The position numbers were made by a program, and so were the translations under genes. Shown here one piece after another: positions 8,211-19,978 of a DNA stretch of 64,000 nucleotides; position 1 is the stretch's first letter, and every line of letters begins with the position of its first letter. The DNA comes from Staphylococcus saccharolyticus. Lineage in GTDB: Bacteria > Bacillota > Bacilli > Staphylococcales > Staphylococcaceae. A model generated the notes under the pieces. That model was not told the origin of the DNA. It did no database searches and saw only the letters and a list, made by a program, of their open reading frames with translations. The DNA lies in NCBI RefSeq assembly GCF_900458815.1, contig NZ_UHDZ01000001.1, positions 372,001 through 436,000 on the forward strand, read 5' to 3'.

Positions 8211-9875
8211 ATGGCGGATAAACAATATTCTGCAGCACAAATGGTAATTGATACTTTGAAAAATAATGGAGTTGAATACGTATTCGGTATTCCAGGTGCG
8301 AAAATCGACTACTTATTCAATGCACTTGAAGATGATAATCTTGAGTTAATCGTTACTCGTCATGAACAAAACGCAGCAATGATAGCACAAGGTATTGGTC
8401 GTTTGACAGGTAAACCAGGTGTCGCACTTACAACAAGCGGACCAGGGGTAAGTAACTTAACAACTGGTTTATTAACAGCAACATCTGAAGGTGACCCAGT
8501 CTTAGCAATTGGTGGACAAGTTAAAAGAAATGACTTACTTCGTTTAACTCACCAAAGTATTGATAATGCATCACTACTTAAATCTTCAACTAAATATAGT
8601 GCTGAAGTACAAGATCCAGAATCATTATCAGAGGTTATTACGAATGCAATGCGTACAGCAACTTCAGGTAAAAATGGTGCAAGTTTCATCAGTATTCCAC
8701 AAGATGTTATTTCATCACCTGTTAATGCGAAAGCAATTTCACTTTGCCAAAAACCTCATCTTGGAGTACCTTCAGAAAAAGAAATTAATGAAGTCATCGA
8801 TGCAATTAAGAATTCTAAATTCCCTGTACTTTTAGCAGGAATGAGAAGTTCTAGCCAAGCTGAAACAGAAGCCGTTCGTCGTTTAGTAGAAAAAACTAAC
8901 CTACCTGTAGTTGAAACATTCCAAGGTGCTGGTGTCATTAGTCGTGACTTAGAAAATCATTTCTTCGGTCGTGTAGGTCTTTTCAGAAACCAAGTTGGAG
9001 ACGAACTATTAAGAAAAAGTGATTTAGTTATTACTATTGGTTATGATCCAATTGAATATGAAGCAAGCAACTGGAATAAAGAATTAGATACTAAAATCAT
9101 CAACGTAGATGAAGAACATGCAGAAATTACTAATTATATGCAACCAGTTAAAGAATTAATTGGTAATATTGCTGATACAATTGATATGATTTCTAAACAT
9201 GTTGATGAACCATTCATCAATCAAAATCATTTAGATGAATTAGAAAGATTAAGAGCTGAAGTTACTGAAGCAACTGGAATTAAAGCAACTCATAAGGACG
9301 GTGTGATGCACCCAATTGAAATCATCGAAACAATGCAAAAAGTTTTAAGTGATGATACAACGGTTACTGTAGATGTAGGAAGCCATTACATTTGGATGGC
9401 TCGTAAATATAGAAGTTATAATCCAAGACACTTATTATTCAGTAACGGTATGCAAACTTTAGGTGTTGCACTTCCTTGGGCAATTTCAGCTGCACTAGTT
9501 AGACCTAACACTCAAGTTGTTTCTGTAGCTGGAGATGGCGGTTTCTTATTCTCAGGACAAGAATTAGAAACAGCTGTACGTAAAAATTTAAATATTATCC
9601 AATTGATTTGGAATGACGGACGTTATAACATGGTTGAATTCCAAGAAGAAATGAAATATCAACGTTCTGCTGGTGTAGACTTTGGTCCAGTTGACTTTGT
9701 TAAATATGCTGAATCATTTGGAGCTAAAGGACTATGTGTAACTAATCAAGAAGAATTAGAAGCAGCTCTTAAAGAAGGTTATGAAACAGATGGACCAGTA
9801 TTGATTGATATTCCAGTTAACTATCAAGATAATGTGAAATTATCAACAAACATGTTACCAAATGCTTTAAATTAA
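8211..9875 (+). CDS. alsS: Acetolactate synthase, catabolic
   Basis: This thiamine-diphosphate enzyme condenses two pyruvates to 2-acetolactate, the first step of acetoin formation. The 554 residues span the three canonical domains: an N-terminal ThDP pyrimidine-binding domain with the catalytic Glu in TRHEQNAAM (about residue 52), a central domain, and a C-terminal pyrophosphate-binding domain with GDGGFLFSGQELETA followed by the metal-ligand Asn of WNDGRYNM. No regulatory small subunit or other branched-chain gene is nearby, and a decarboxylase follows, so this is the catabolic AlsS/BudB rather than the anabolic IlvB. It starts at 8211 behind AAAGGAA. Intact. Confidence 0.93.
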   Translation: MADKQYSAAQMVIDTLKNNGVEYVFGIPGAKIDYLFNALEDDNLELIVTRHEQNAAMIAQGIGRLTGKPGVALTTSGPGVSNLTTGLLTATSEGDPVLAIGGQVKRNDLLRLTHQSIDNASLLKSSTKYSAEVQDPESLSEVITNAMRTATSGKNGASFISIPQDVISSPVNAKAISLCQKPHLGVPSEKEINEVIDAIKNSKFPVLLAGMRSSSQAETEAVRRLVEKTNLPVVETFQGAGVISRDLENHFFGRVGLFRNQVGDELLRKSDLVITIGYDPIEYEASNWNKELDTKIINVDEEHAEITNYMQPVKELIGNIADTIDMISKHVDEPFINQNHLDELERLRAEVTEATGIKATHKDGVMHPIEIIETMQKVLSDDTTVTVDVGSHYIWMARKYRSYNPRHLLFSNGMQTLGVALPWAISAALVRPNTQVVSVAGDGGFLFSGQELETAVRKNLNIIQLIWNDGRYNMVEFQEEMKYQRSAGVDFGPVDFVKYAESFGAKGLCVTNQEELEAALKEGYETDGPVLIDIPVNYQDNVKLSTNMLPNALN

Positions 9876-9912
9876 TATTGTAGCTTAAGAAAGATAAATT
9901 AAATTTTAAAAG

Positions 9913-9956
9913 AACGCACGCTAAGGTAAGTAAATTATCCTTAGTTTGCGTTTCTT
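9913..9956 (+). terminator. Hairpin between alsS and alsD
   Basis: AACGCACGCTAAGG (9913-9926) pairs with CCTTAGTTTGCGTT (9939-9952), followed by TTCTT. It sits between two genes of one pathway, so it probably attenuates rather than ends transcription unless alsD has its own promoter. Confidence 0.6.
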
Positions 9957-9987
9957 CAAGTAATGAATATTAATAGGAGTGAAAAAG

Positions 9988-10692
9988 ATGACTAATGTAT
10001 TGTATCAACACGGAACACTAGGAACTTTAATGGCAGGTTTGTTAGAAGGAACAGCTTCAATTAATGATTTATTAGAACATGGTGATTTAGGGATTGCTAC
10101 GCTTACAGGTTCTGATGGTGAAGTTATTTTTGTAGATGGAAAAGCATACCATGCAAATGAACACAAAGAATTTATCGAATTAAAAGGTGATGAAATGACA
10201 CCTTATGCAACTGTTGCAAAATTTAAAGCAGATTCAAGTTTTAACACATCTAATAAAAATCAAGATGAAGTGTTTGAAGAAATTAAAAAAGAAATGATAA
10301 GTGAAAATATGTTCTCAGCTGTTAAAATATCTGGAACATTTAAAAAAATGCATGTGCGTATGATGCCAGGTCAAGAACCACCATATACACGTTTAATTGA
10401 TTCAGCACGAAGACAACCAGAAGAAACTCGTGAAAATATTAAAGGATCTATAGTTGGATTCTTTACTCCCGAATTATTCCATGGTATCGGTTCAGGTGGT
10501 TTCCATATTCACTTTGCTAATGATGATCGTGATTTTGGTGGTCACATTTTAGACTTTGAAGTGGACGATGTAACTGTAGAAATCGAAAACTTTGAAACAT
10601 TTGAGCAACACTTCCCAGTTGATGCTAAATCATTTACTGATGCAGACATTGACTATAAAGATATTGCTGACGAAATCAGAGAAGCTGAATAA
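9988..10692 (+). CDS. alsD: Alpha-acetolactate decarboxylase
   Basis: This enzyme converts 2-acetolactate to acetoin and CO2 (EC 4.1.1.5), completing the pathway started by alsS. It is 234 residues long, typical for the family. The zinc-binding cluster HIHF...GGH lies near residues 173-187, preceded by the conserved EPPYTRL and GFFTPELFHGI. The ATG at 9988 is chosen because AGGAGT is eight bases upstream; a GTG at 9979 overlaps that site. Conversion of pyruvate to neutral acetoin limits acidification. Intact. Confidence 0.93.
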   Translation: MTNVLYQHGTLGTLMAGLLEGTASINDLLEHGDLGIATLTGSDGEVIFVDGKAYHANEHKEFIELKGDEMTPYATVAKFKADSSFNTSNKNQDEVFEEIKKEMISENMFSAVKISGTFKKMHVRMMPGQEPPYTRLIDSARRQPEETRENIKGSIVGFFTPELFHGIGSGGFHIHFANDDRDFGGHILDFEVDDVTVEIENFETFEQHFPVDAKSFTDADIDYKDIADEIREAE

Positions 10693-10752
10693 TCATTGTA
10701 TAACTGTACCTCAATTTCAAAAATGATATGACCTTTAATGATTTGAAGTCGA

Positions 10753-10786
10753 CCCCTAAAGTTGAGATGACCTTTAGGGGTTTTTT
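10753..10786 (+). terminator. Terminator after alsD
   Basis: CCCCTAAAG (10753-10761) pairs with CTTTAGGGG (10772-10780) and is followed by six T. It also lies just beyond the end of the convergent panE. Confidence 0.9.
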
Positions 10787-10801
10787 ATGTTTATACGTAA
10801 A

Positions 10802-11668
10802 TTAAGAATGTTTATATTTAAGATGGTAAGCAGATAAAAATGTATATACTGTATCCAAATACGGGGTTTTTAATTGGTGATATCTCGCACGTCGATAAAT
10901 ATATCCTTGTATAGCATCTATTTCTAGAGGATTCCCATTCATAACGTCATAATACACACTTGTGCCCATTTCATTAGGGTAACCAGCATAAATATTCATA
11001 ATGTCTCCAATGATTGTTTCGTTAAAATAAATACCTTCAGAGTAAGCCACTTGAACGCCATCAGCTAATATATGACGACATAATTCAGTCATATGCGGAT
11101 ACTGCAAAACTTTTGTAGGTTGATGTACTAAAGCAGTGATAGAATTGATACCAAGATTAACAAGTAATTTGTACCAGATTTTCATTTCAATGTTTGGTTC
11201 TAAAGTCACATTCAATTTTGAACCAATAATTTCATTCTTGAATTGGCGGGTAAGTGTGTTATCTTGAATATATAATTGATAATCTCTGAAATGTTTGATT
11301 TGATGATTGATTTTCTGTCCACTTATATAAACGACGGCTTGAAAAACGTTTGGATATGGTATTCTTTCAACTTGCCCATAACCATTTTGAGCTAATATGA
11401 TTAATGAATCTTTATGAGCGATCGTAGATAGTTGCTTTATAACAGAATCTAGTTGATGAGTTTTTACCGCGATAATAATGACATCAAATAGTTGCTTCAC
11501 TCTATCATATGAGGTGACTTCAATATCGAATCTGTGAGTTGTATTTTCTGGGAAATAAGACATTGTTTTATCATAGCGACCTATTAATTGTGTTTCTGGT
11601 AAAACTTTTTTTATTTCAGCTGCAATAGTTGTTCCGACAGCACCTGGACCAATAATAGCGATTGTCAT
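10802..11668 (-). CDS. panE: 2-dehydropantoate 2-reductase
   Basis: NADPH-dependent ketopantoate reductase (EC 1.1.1.169) that makes pantoate for pantothenate and CoA synthesis. The 288-residue protein has the N-terminal Rossmann motif IIGPGAVGTT at residues 5-14 and a C-terminal helical ApbA/PanE domain containing KIWYKLLVNLGINSITAL, which carries the conserved catalytic-lysine region. I start at the ATG at 11668, preceded by AAAGGA; the upstream ATG at 11701 would put residues before the nucleotide-binding strand. It is divergent from panBCD, so the two units share a 75-base promoter region. Intact. Confidence 0.9.
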   Translation of the reverse strand: MTIAIIGPGAVGTTIAAEIKKVLPETQLIGRYDKTMSYFPENTTHRFDIEVTSYDRVKQLFDVIIIAVKTHQLDSVIKQLSTIAHKDSLIILAQNGYGQVERIPYPNVFQAVVYISGQKINHQIKHFRDYQLYIQDNTLTRQFKNEIIGSKLNVTLEPNIEMKIWYKLLVNLGINSITALVHQPTKVLQYPHMTELCRHILADGVQVAYSEGIYFNETIIGDIMNIYAGYPNEMGTSVYYDVMNGNPLEIDAIQGYIYRRARYHQLKTPYLDTVYTFLSAYHLKYKHS

Positions 11669-11743
11669 AACATAATTCTTTCCTTTCTCGTAACGATTCA
11701 TTATACTATTGCTAATAATATAGGAAACAGAGGGTGAAATGAA

Positions 11744-13397
<1,654 letters not shown>

Positions 13398-13407
13398 GAT
13401 GACACTA

Positions 13408-13791
13408 TTGATAAGGACATTCATGAATTCTAAAATTCATAGAGCTAGAGTAACAGAATCAAATTTAAACTATGTTGGTAGCATCACAATTGATGAAGAT
13501 ATACTTGATGCTGTAGATATATTACCGAACGAAAAGGTAGCAATCGTGAATAATAATAATGGTGCAAGATTTGAAACGTATGTCATTGCAGGAGAACGTG
13601 GTAGTGGTAAAATGTGTTTAAATGGAGCAGCATCAAGATTAGCTGAGATAGGCGATGTGATTATTATCATGACCTACGCACAATTAAACGAACAAGAGAT
13701 GGCCACGCACTCACCTAAAGTTGCAGTGTTAAATGAAGAAAATACAATTATTGAAATGTTTCATGAAAAGGAAAATACATTAATACAATAA
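13408..13791 (+). CDS. panD: Aspartate 1-decarboxylase
   Basis: Pyruvoyl enzyme that makes beta-alanine from aspartate (EC 4.1.1.11). It is made as a proenzyme and cut between Gly and Ser. With the TTG at 13408 as start the protein is 127 residues and the cleavage site YVG-SIT falls at Gly24-Ser25, the usual numbering; an ATG at 13399 would add three residues. [11 protein letters not shown] and the [11 protein letters not shown] segment are also conserved. Neither start has a strong ribosome binding site, so translation is probably coupled to panC, whose stop is 10 bases upstream. Intact. Confidence 0.93.
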   Translation: MIRTFMNSKIHRARVTESNLNYVGSITIDEDILDAVDILPNEKVAIVNNNNGARFETYVIAGERGSGKMCLNGAASRLAEIGDVIIIMTYAQLNEQEMATHSPKVAVLNEENTIIEMFHEKENTLIQ

Positions 13792-13810
13792 TTACTTGAT
13801 GTAATAACAT

Positions 13811-13843
13811 AAACCGAGTTGCCTATGAGCAACTTGGTTTTTG
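13811..13843 (+). terminator. Terminator of panBCD
   Basis: AAACCGAGTTGC pairs with GCAACTTGGTTT (13811-13840), followed by further T. It lies 20 bases after the panD stop. Confidence 0.85.
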
Positions 13844-13960
13844 ATTTTAAATTAGTATTACTCCTAAATTATTATATGAAATAATTATTATGTAGCTGAC
13901 AATATGATGTTAGCATATAATCTAGAATATCATATATAACAATGGAGGTCCAAACATCTA

Positions 13961-14871
13961 TTGAATTGTCCAAAATGTGGTCAACATTATCATCAAGAGG
14001 ATGTCTTTTGTGGTAATTGTGGCAATAAGCTTTCATATGAAAGTGACGTAATAATAAAAAATCTTCAGAAATTACACCTTCACAACAAGATTATCAGCAT
14101 GATGATGTAGCTAAGAGCAAGAAGGTTAATCAGTCAGTAGAGATTAAATCAGATAAACAAGATTTAAATCAACCTCATAATATTAACACAACTGTGGTTA
14201 ATCAAAATGATATACATGTTCATAATGAAGAATCGCATGAATCAAAACATCACACATCAAATGAATTTATAGTTGAAATGAAACGTTTCTTTTTAGGCGT
14301 GTTCACTCATCCTGATGAGTTAATTAAAGCGCAATAATTTTTTAGTTATAAAGTTTTATTTGCTTTATTGGTAGCGGGTTTACTCATCATTTCATTACTA
14401 GTTAATGGTGTGATTCCAGAAGAAGTAGCAGTGTATCAAGTGTCAAAGGCAAATATTATTTTTAAGTTTATAGTAGGAATTGCTATTATTTTAACTGTAC
14501 ACATTGGTGTTACATATGCAGTGATTCGTTTAACGATACTTCCAACATTAAAGTTTAATAAAGTACTATCAGACTATGTTTTAATAGATACATTTTCGGT
14601 TGCACTATTATTCATTTCAACTTTTTTATTTATCTTGAATACGTATAAATTTGCCTCAGTTGTACTTATTGTGGCGTATTCATTATTTACTCTTTTACCA
14701 GCATATTTGGTGGTTAAATATAGTACGATGTTTCAAACACGTATTTCAAGTATGTATGGCATTATTATTTTACTATTTGCATTTTCTTTTATTGTCCTAA
14801 TTTTTGGAGAAAGCATAGTTGAAAGCTTAGTGATGCAAAATTTCAGCAGACTACTTAGAAGAGTGATTTAA
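13961..14871 (+). pseudogene. Zinc-ribbon multi-pass membrane protein, cassette 1, broken
   Basis: A TTG at 13961 behind GGAGGT starts a protein with an N-terminal zinc ribbon (CPKC...CGNC within the first 22 residues), a long polar linker rich in Gln, His and Ser, and from about 14340 a membrane domain of four or five helices. Two lesions are seen: a frameshift near 14050 in an A-run, and an in-frame TAA at 14335-14337 just before the first helix (KAQ-stop-FFSYKVLF). The same architecture is repeated at 16529. The helical part resembles the Yip1-like domains found with staphylococcal zinc-ribbon proteins. Function is unknown; the pairing with a TcaA-like gene suggests an envelope role. Confidence 0.7.
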
Positions 14872-16287
14872 GTGAAGTTTTGTAAACATTGCGGGAATCA
14901 CTTATATCCACATCAAAAGGTTTGTACACGTTGTGGTAAACAAATTATACGTGCTCAACAAAAAGTTAGACATCATGAATATAAATCAAGTTATCCACGA
15001 GGACACTTTAACGATTCATATCGATTTAGAAAACTCAATAAACCTATGGTCATCATTTCAATATTAGTTGCTATCATTACTATTATGTTAATAAGTGTCT
15101 TTTTCTTTTTTAAACATCAGTTGTCTCCTTATCAAACAGTTGAGCAAATTTCTGATGTATTGAAGAAAGAGGATGTACAGCAACTCTCTAAACTTATTAC
15201 GTCGGATGGTCATAAGCTCAATGATGAAGAAACTAAGGCGTATTTAAATTTCCTGAAAAATCATAATAAACTTAAAGAATTGTCGCATGATTTAACGAAG
15301 AGTTTAGAACAAATGAATCAATCGAATGCAACAAGTCATGTAGTCAACCTTAATCAATTAACTATCATGAAAATTGAGAAAAAAGGAAAAACGCTAGGTT
15401 TGTTTGAACATTATGAATTTAATATTCCTCATTATTCTATTAGTATGTATGCACAAGATAATGGCAAAATCTATTATGAATATAAAGGTAAGACACATAC
15501 GATTAATCTTAAAAAAGATCAACCAGTTGACGTCGGTCGTTTCCCTCTAGGAGATTACCAGTTAAAAGCTAAAAAAGAAGTTAATCATCAAACATTTAAA
15601 GGTAATTTAGTCATAATGATGAAACCTGTCCATTCAATAGTTAAAGAAAACTTTAAGGAAAAACGTTTTATGATTAAAATTAGTAATTCATATAAAGTTA
15701 AAGATGTCCGCTTATTTATTAAAAACAAAGATTCTAGAAAAGCGAAAGAGTATAAAACTTATGGTCACTATACATCAAGTGAGAAGGTTGTTATTCATGC
15801 AGAAGGAAAAGTTGGTCAACATAAAGTGAAGACAAAATCTGAAGAAGTTCAATTACCAGAAGGTGTCGAAGATTATAAAACAATAACTCTAAAATTTAAT
15901 AGTGATGAAGTGAATCAATTTGTTGAGGATCAATTAGGTAATGATTCGAAAAAAGATAACAAAGAAAATGAAGACAAATCAAAAGATAAAGAGGATGATA
16001 GTAAAAAATAAGCAAGTACCGAAAAAGAATCTAAAAAGTGTTATTATGATCAGAACATTAGTAAAAAACAAGCGCTAGACGCCGTTAAACAATTTGATAA
16101 AAATATTAATGATAGTTCAAAATACATGTATGAATTTAAGAATGATGACCCACTTGATAAATGGGAAATAGAGGTTAAAGATAAGACCAAAAACGTTGTC
16201 AACAAGTACTATGTTGATACATATGACGGTTAAGTATATAAATATAGTAAAGATGATGAATTGATTACGAGTGGTTATCCTAAATAA
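14872..16287 (+). pseudogene. TcaA-like zinc-ribbon protein with PepSY-like tail, cassette 1
   Basis: A GTG at 14872 immediately follows the upstream gene. The protein has a zinc ribbon (CKHC...CTRC, residues 4-24), a basic stretch, one transmembrane helix (about residues 60-80) and an extracellular TcaA-type region (SPYQTVEQISDVLKKEDV onward). TcaA affects teicoplanin response and wall metabolism in S. aureus. The open frame ends at a TAA at 16009, yet the same frame continues for 92 more codons, through a second TAA at 16231, as a PepSY-like domain (SKKQALDAVKQFDKN ... DKWEIEVKDK) to 16285. I read this as one gene with two nonsense mutations. A shortened 379-residue product could still be made. 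Confidence 0.65.
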
Positions 16288-16331
16288 TGAAACTTAATAT
16301 ATGAAAAATTAAAAGTATTTTTGTATCGTAG

Positions 16332-16374
16332 AGCAGATTTTTTATTGGTAATACAATAGAGAATCTGCTTTTTG
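16332..16374 (+). terminator. Terminator after the first zinc-ribbon cassette
   Basis: AGCAGATT (16332-16339) pairs with AATCTGCT (16362-16369), followed by TTTTTG. The rest of the 16288-16528 gap holds only AT-rich sequence before the next ribosome binding site. Confidence 0.65.
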
Positions 16375-16528
16375 TATTATGGATGATATGTAAAAGTGTT
16401 TCATTTAATATAAATACTTAAATTAACGCAATCAATAATATTTTTCGAATTATTTTAGAAATAAGTATAAATGTAATTATATACTTTTTGAGGATTTAAA
16501 AAATAAATAAAATATAGGATGGGCTTAT

Positions 16529-17498
16529 ATGCATTGTCTAAATTGTGGGAATCCTGTTGAAGAGGACGATTTATTCTGTGGAGAGTGCGGTTATAAACTC
16601 AGAAGACGTTTTCAATCTGTGAATGTTGCAGAAAGAGAGATATCCCAAGCCAAATCACATGAAGCATCTAACAATGGTTCACAATCAACACAAGTAGATG
16701 AAAATAAAAATGTAGTATCTCAGCAGAGTGATTCTACAATGAAGCATAGTAAAGATGAAAATGCTAAACACAACGAACAATTTCAAAATGAAGCACTGCA
16801 GCAACACACTTCAAATCATCAACAAAGACCTCAATTTTCTCAATCTTCTACATATCAAAAACATCAACATTCTGATTATCAACAACAAGGTCAATTCAGT
16901 CAGCAGACTAAGGCAGTTACTGAAGAAAGCAAAGGTTTCTTTAAAAGTGCATTTGTATCATCAGATTATGTTATTAAGAGTTCTCAATCTTTTAGTTTTA
17001 AATTAATAATATCACTCTTAATTATTGGTTTTATTATGCTAGGAATCCTTCTCGCTTCAATAATACCGGTTGAAATTTCTTATATTGGCACATCAAAAAG
17101 TAGTGTGATTATATCGATTATTGTTGGGATTATTTTATTTTTAGCAATAATTATAGGTGCTACATACGCAATGACGCGTTTAGTTGTAAGGCAACCTATT
17201 ACATTCAAGAAGGTTTTATCTGACTTTGTACTTATCAATAGTGTGTCGGTAGCCATTTTAGTGCTTTCAATTATTTTAATGTTAGCAAATGCTTATCGTT
17301 TTGGTGCTAGTGTGACACTATTGTCTTTATTACTATTTATTATTTCAGGTATTTATATGATGGCAAAATATAGTAAAAATAATGATACTAGAATATCTAG
17401 TTTTTATGGTGTGATTATTTATATCATTATTCAATCAAATTTTTGACAATCTATTGGAGCACATGAGTGATATATTTGAAGGGAGCACGTATTATTAA
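16529..17498 (+). pseudogene. Zinc-ribbon multi-pass membrane protein, cassette 2, frameshifted
   Basis: A paralog of the gene at 13961: zinc ribbon (CLNC...CGEC, residues 3-22), a Gln/His/Ser-rich linker (about residues 35-130) and four to five transmembrane helices from residue 150, with the shared motif FKKVLSDFVLINSVSVA (FNKVLSDYVLIDTFSVA in the other copy). The frame stops at 17446 after an A3T5 run. The alternative frame continues FDNLLEHMSDIFEGSTYY to a TAA at 17496 that overlaps the next ATG, exactly the junction expected of the intact operon. Only the last 20 or so residues are lost, so partial function is possible. Confidence 0.7.
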
Positions 17499-18630
17499 TG
17501 AAATATTGTAGTAACTGTGGTCAACCACTACGCGAAGGAGTTAAAGTATGCACAAATTGTGGAACACCTGTTCAACGATTTAACCAACATCATCGCCATT
17601 CACAATATTCTGATCAACGACGACCCTATCAACAATCAGTGAATAAACAATCTCAATCACCTAAAGGTAATAAAAATTTTGGATCATCATAACAATTGTT
17701 TTAGCAGTATTAATCACATTATTTGTTGTGTTTGCAATATTGAAAAGCCAATTGTCTCCAAGTAAACAAGCATCACAAATTTCTCATGTGATAAAAAAAG
17801 ATGATGCACAATCATTATCTCAACAACTAACATCAGGAAATAATCATTTAAGTAAACAAGAAGCACGTGCATACTTAAATTATATTAAGACCGAAGATGA
17901 TTTTAATAATGTAGGAGATAAAGTAGAACAGAGTACTAAAGACGTAAAAGATAATCACTATAGAAACTTATCAGTGGATGCAAATGGAAATAATATTTTA
18001 AATATTTCTAAAGATGGCAAAAAATATTTATTTTTTGATGATTACCACTTTAATGTTCCACAACATTCTATAACACTTTTGCCAAGCAATGGTGGAAAAA
18101 TAACTTACGAATTTAATGGCGATAAACGTACTATTTCTGTTGAAGAGAATAAAGAGAAAGACTTAGGTACATTCTCTGTCGGAAATTTTAATCTGAAAGC
18201 TACTAAAGAAATGGATGGTAAAAAATTTAAAGGTGCTTTAATAATTGATATGAGCAATGAAGACTCTACAGTTTATGAATCCTTTAAACAAAAACGCTTT
18301 AATGTCTATGTTGATGGTGGCTATATGTTAGATAACGTGAAAATCTATGCAAATGGCAAAGAAATCGGTGATGAATCATCTTCGGAAACATATGGACCAT
18401 ACGATCCTGATGAAGAGGTTGTTGTTCATGCAGAAGGTTCATATGAAGGGCATACTTTAGATACTGATAAATATACTTACAAAGAACCTGAAAAAACCGA
18501 TGACTGTAAATGGGGATTCTCATTTACAGATAAAAATGGTAACTTAGCCGGATCATATACTGCTTATACAGATGATGGTTATGTAACAGAATATGATGAA
18601 AATGGCGATGAAGTTGGTTCAGGTTATTAA
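17498..18630 (+). pseudogene. TcaA-like zinc-ribbon protein, cassette 2, frameshifted
   Basis: A paralog of the gene at 14872 that starts at an ATG overlapping the upstream stop (TAATG). A zinc ribbon (CSNC...CTNC, residues 4-24) and basic linker are followed by a frameshift at about 17680, where one T is missing before the membrane helix (WIIITIVLAVLITLFVVFAI in the corrected frame). The 300-residue extracellular TcaA-like region downstream is open to 18630 and includes SPSKQASQISHVIKKDDAQS. It ends in a short acidic tail instead of the PepSY-like domain of cassette 1. Without the helix in frame with the ribbon, the membrane link is lost. Confidence 0.7.
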
Positions 18631-18644
18631 ATTTTGAAATTTAC

Positions 18645-18717
18645 ACTAATATCAATACTCTTGAAAACACCAAAGTCAATGTTGTCATAATTCGGTAGAG
18701 TTTGATATTAGTATTTC
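18645..18717 (+). terminator. Long hairpin after the second zinc-ribbon cassette
   Basis: ACTAATATCA (18645-18654), extended by ACTCT, pairs with AGAGTTTGATATTAGT (18697-18712), followed by ATTTCT. The loop is about 36 bases. It is probably the terminator of the cassette. Confidence 0.5.
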
Positions 18718-18836
18718 TAATTCTAACAAAGTAACGTAAATTTCTAAGTAAATCAACTTATACTCCCTTTATATATTCAGTAATATATAATAATATTAGA
18801 TTATACATATTGGGTATATTTAAGGGAGGTTTTGCT

Positions 18837-19553
18837 GTGATTGAAGTTAATCAAATTTTAGCAAAAATGAAAAATCAAAAAATAAATTATGATAAAGTTT
18901 TAAGAAAGATGATTTCTCAATGGGAGCGTGAAGGAGAACGTCCTAAAATACTTTTACATAGTTGTTGTGCACCGTGTAGCACTTATACATTAGAATTTTT
19001 GACTCAATATGCAGATATAGCGATTTACTTTGCTAACCCTAACATCCATCCTAAGAGTGAGTATCTGAGACGTGCAAAAGTCCAAGAACAGTTTGTTAAA
19101 GATTTTAATGACAAAACGGGTGCTGACGTTAAATATATCGAAGCGGATTATAAACCGCACGAATTTATGAAAATGGCCAAAGATAAAGGGTTAACAGAGG
19201 AACCAGAAGGTGGTTTAAGATGTACTGCTTGCTTTGAAATGAGACTAGAGATCGTTGCCGAAGCCGCAGTCAAATTTGGATATGATTATTTTGGAAGTGC
19301 GATTACGCTCTCCCCAAAGAAAAATGCTCAACTCATCAATGAATTGGGTATGGATGTGCAAAATATTTATAATGTGAAATACTTACCAAGTGATTTTAAG
19401 AAAAATAAAGGGTATGAACGCTCGATTGAATTGTGTAATGACTTTAATATTTTTAGACAATGTTATTGTGGATGTATATTTGCAGCAATGAAGCAAGGTA
19501 TTGATTTTAAGCAAATTAATAAAGACGCAACTGCGTTTTTACAAAAATTTTAA
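18837..19553 (+). CDS. queH: Epoxyqueuosine reductase QueH
   Basis: QueH (DUF208) reduces epoxyqueuosine to queuosine in tRNA, replacing the unrelated cobalamin-dependent QueG. The 238-residue protein has the iron-sulfur and metal-binding cysteines HSCCAPCS at residues 41-48, then RCTACFEMRLE and the C-terminal CYCGC. I start at the GTG at 18837, preceded by AAGGGAGG; the upstream in-frame codon at 18810 overlaps that site. No other queuosine gene is in the window. Intact. Confidence 0.9.
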   Translation: MIEVNQILAKMKNQKINYDKVLRKMISQWEREGERPKILLHSCCAPCSTYTLEFLTQYADIAIYFANPNIHPKSEYLRRAKVQEQFVKDFNDKTGADVKYIEADYKPHEFMKMAKDKGLTEEPEGGLRCTACFEMRLEIVAEAAVKFGYDYFGSAITLSPKKNAQLINELGMDVQNIYNVKYLPSDFKKNKGYERSIELCNDFNIFRQCYCGCIFAAMKQGIDFKQINKDATAFLQKF

Positions 19554-19560
19554 ATAAAAA

Positions 19561-19611
19561 AGCCTGAGCTTAAATTAGAAAGTGATATGTTTCAAACTCA
19601 AGTTTCAGGCT
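19561..19611. terminator. Bidirectional terminator after queH
   Basis: AGCCTGA (19561-19567) pairs with TCAGGCT (19605-19611), with A-rich sequence on the left and TTTCG on the right. It lies between queH and the convergent small gene. Confidence 0.6.
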
Positions 19612-19619
19612 TCTTTCGT

Positions 19620-19889
19620 TTATATCATTCTATGAATAAATCTCACTATAGCCATAATTGCGATAACGATCATTGAGATAAAAGAAAAGTCTTTAAATCT
19701 ATTACCTTTAGTATCTTTAGTGTTTTCTCCATTATCCATCATTTCACGAAGTTCGCGTTCAATTTCAAGGTCCAAATCTGTTTTGCGATAACCATTTAGA
19801 CCTTGTCTTTCATCTTCTTGCATATGTTCTTTGGGTATTTTCGTAATCGTTTTTTGAGCTACATTGCTATTTATTGTCTTTTCACTCAT
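19620..19889 (-). CDS. Small tail-anchored hypothetical protein
   Basis: An 89-residue protein starting at an ATG at 19889 behind TGGAGGC. The first 65 residues are strongly charged (DLDLEIERELREMMDNGE) and probably helical. A single transmembrane helix at about 70-87 (FISMIVIAIMAIVRFI) ends the protein, so it is a C-terminally anchored membrane protein facing the cytoplasm. I do not recognise the family. It is convergent with queH and lies about 90 bases downstream of pyrD on the same strand. Confidence 0.7.
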   Translation of the reverse strand: MSEKTINSNVAQKTITKIPKEHMQEDERQGLNGYRKTDLDLEIERELREMMDNGENTKDTKGNRFKDFSFISMIVIAIMAIVRFIHRMI

Positions 19890-19978
19890 GTTAATGCCTC
19901 CAAATCCATGACATGTATCATCAATATAAATTGAATACTTTATAAGAAAAGTTACAACAATTCATGGGAAATATAAAC

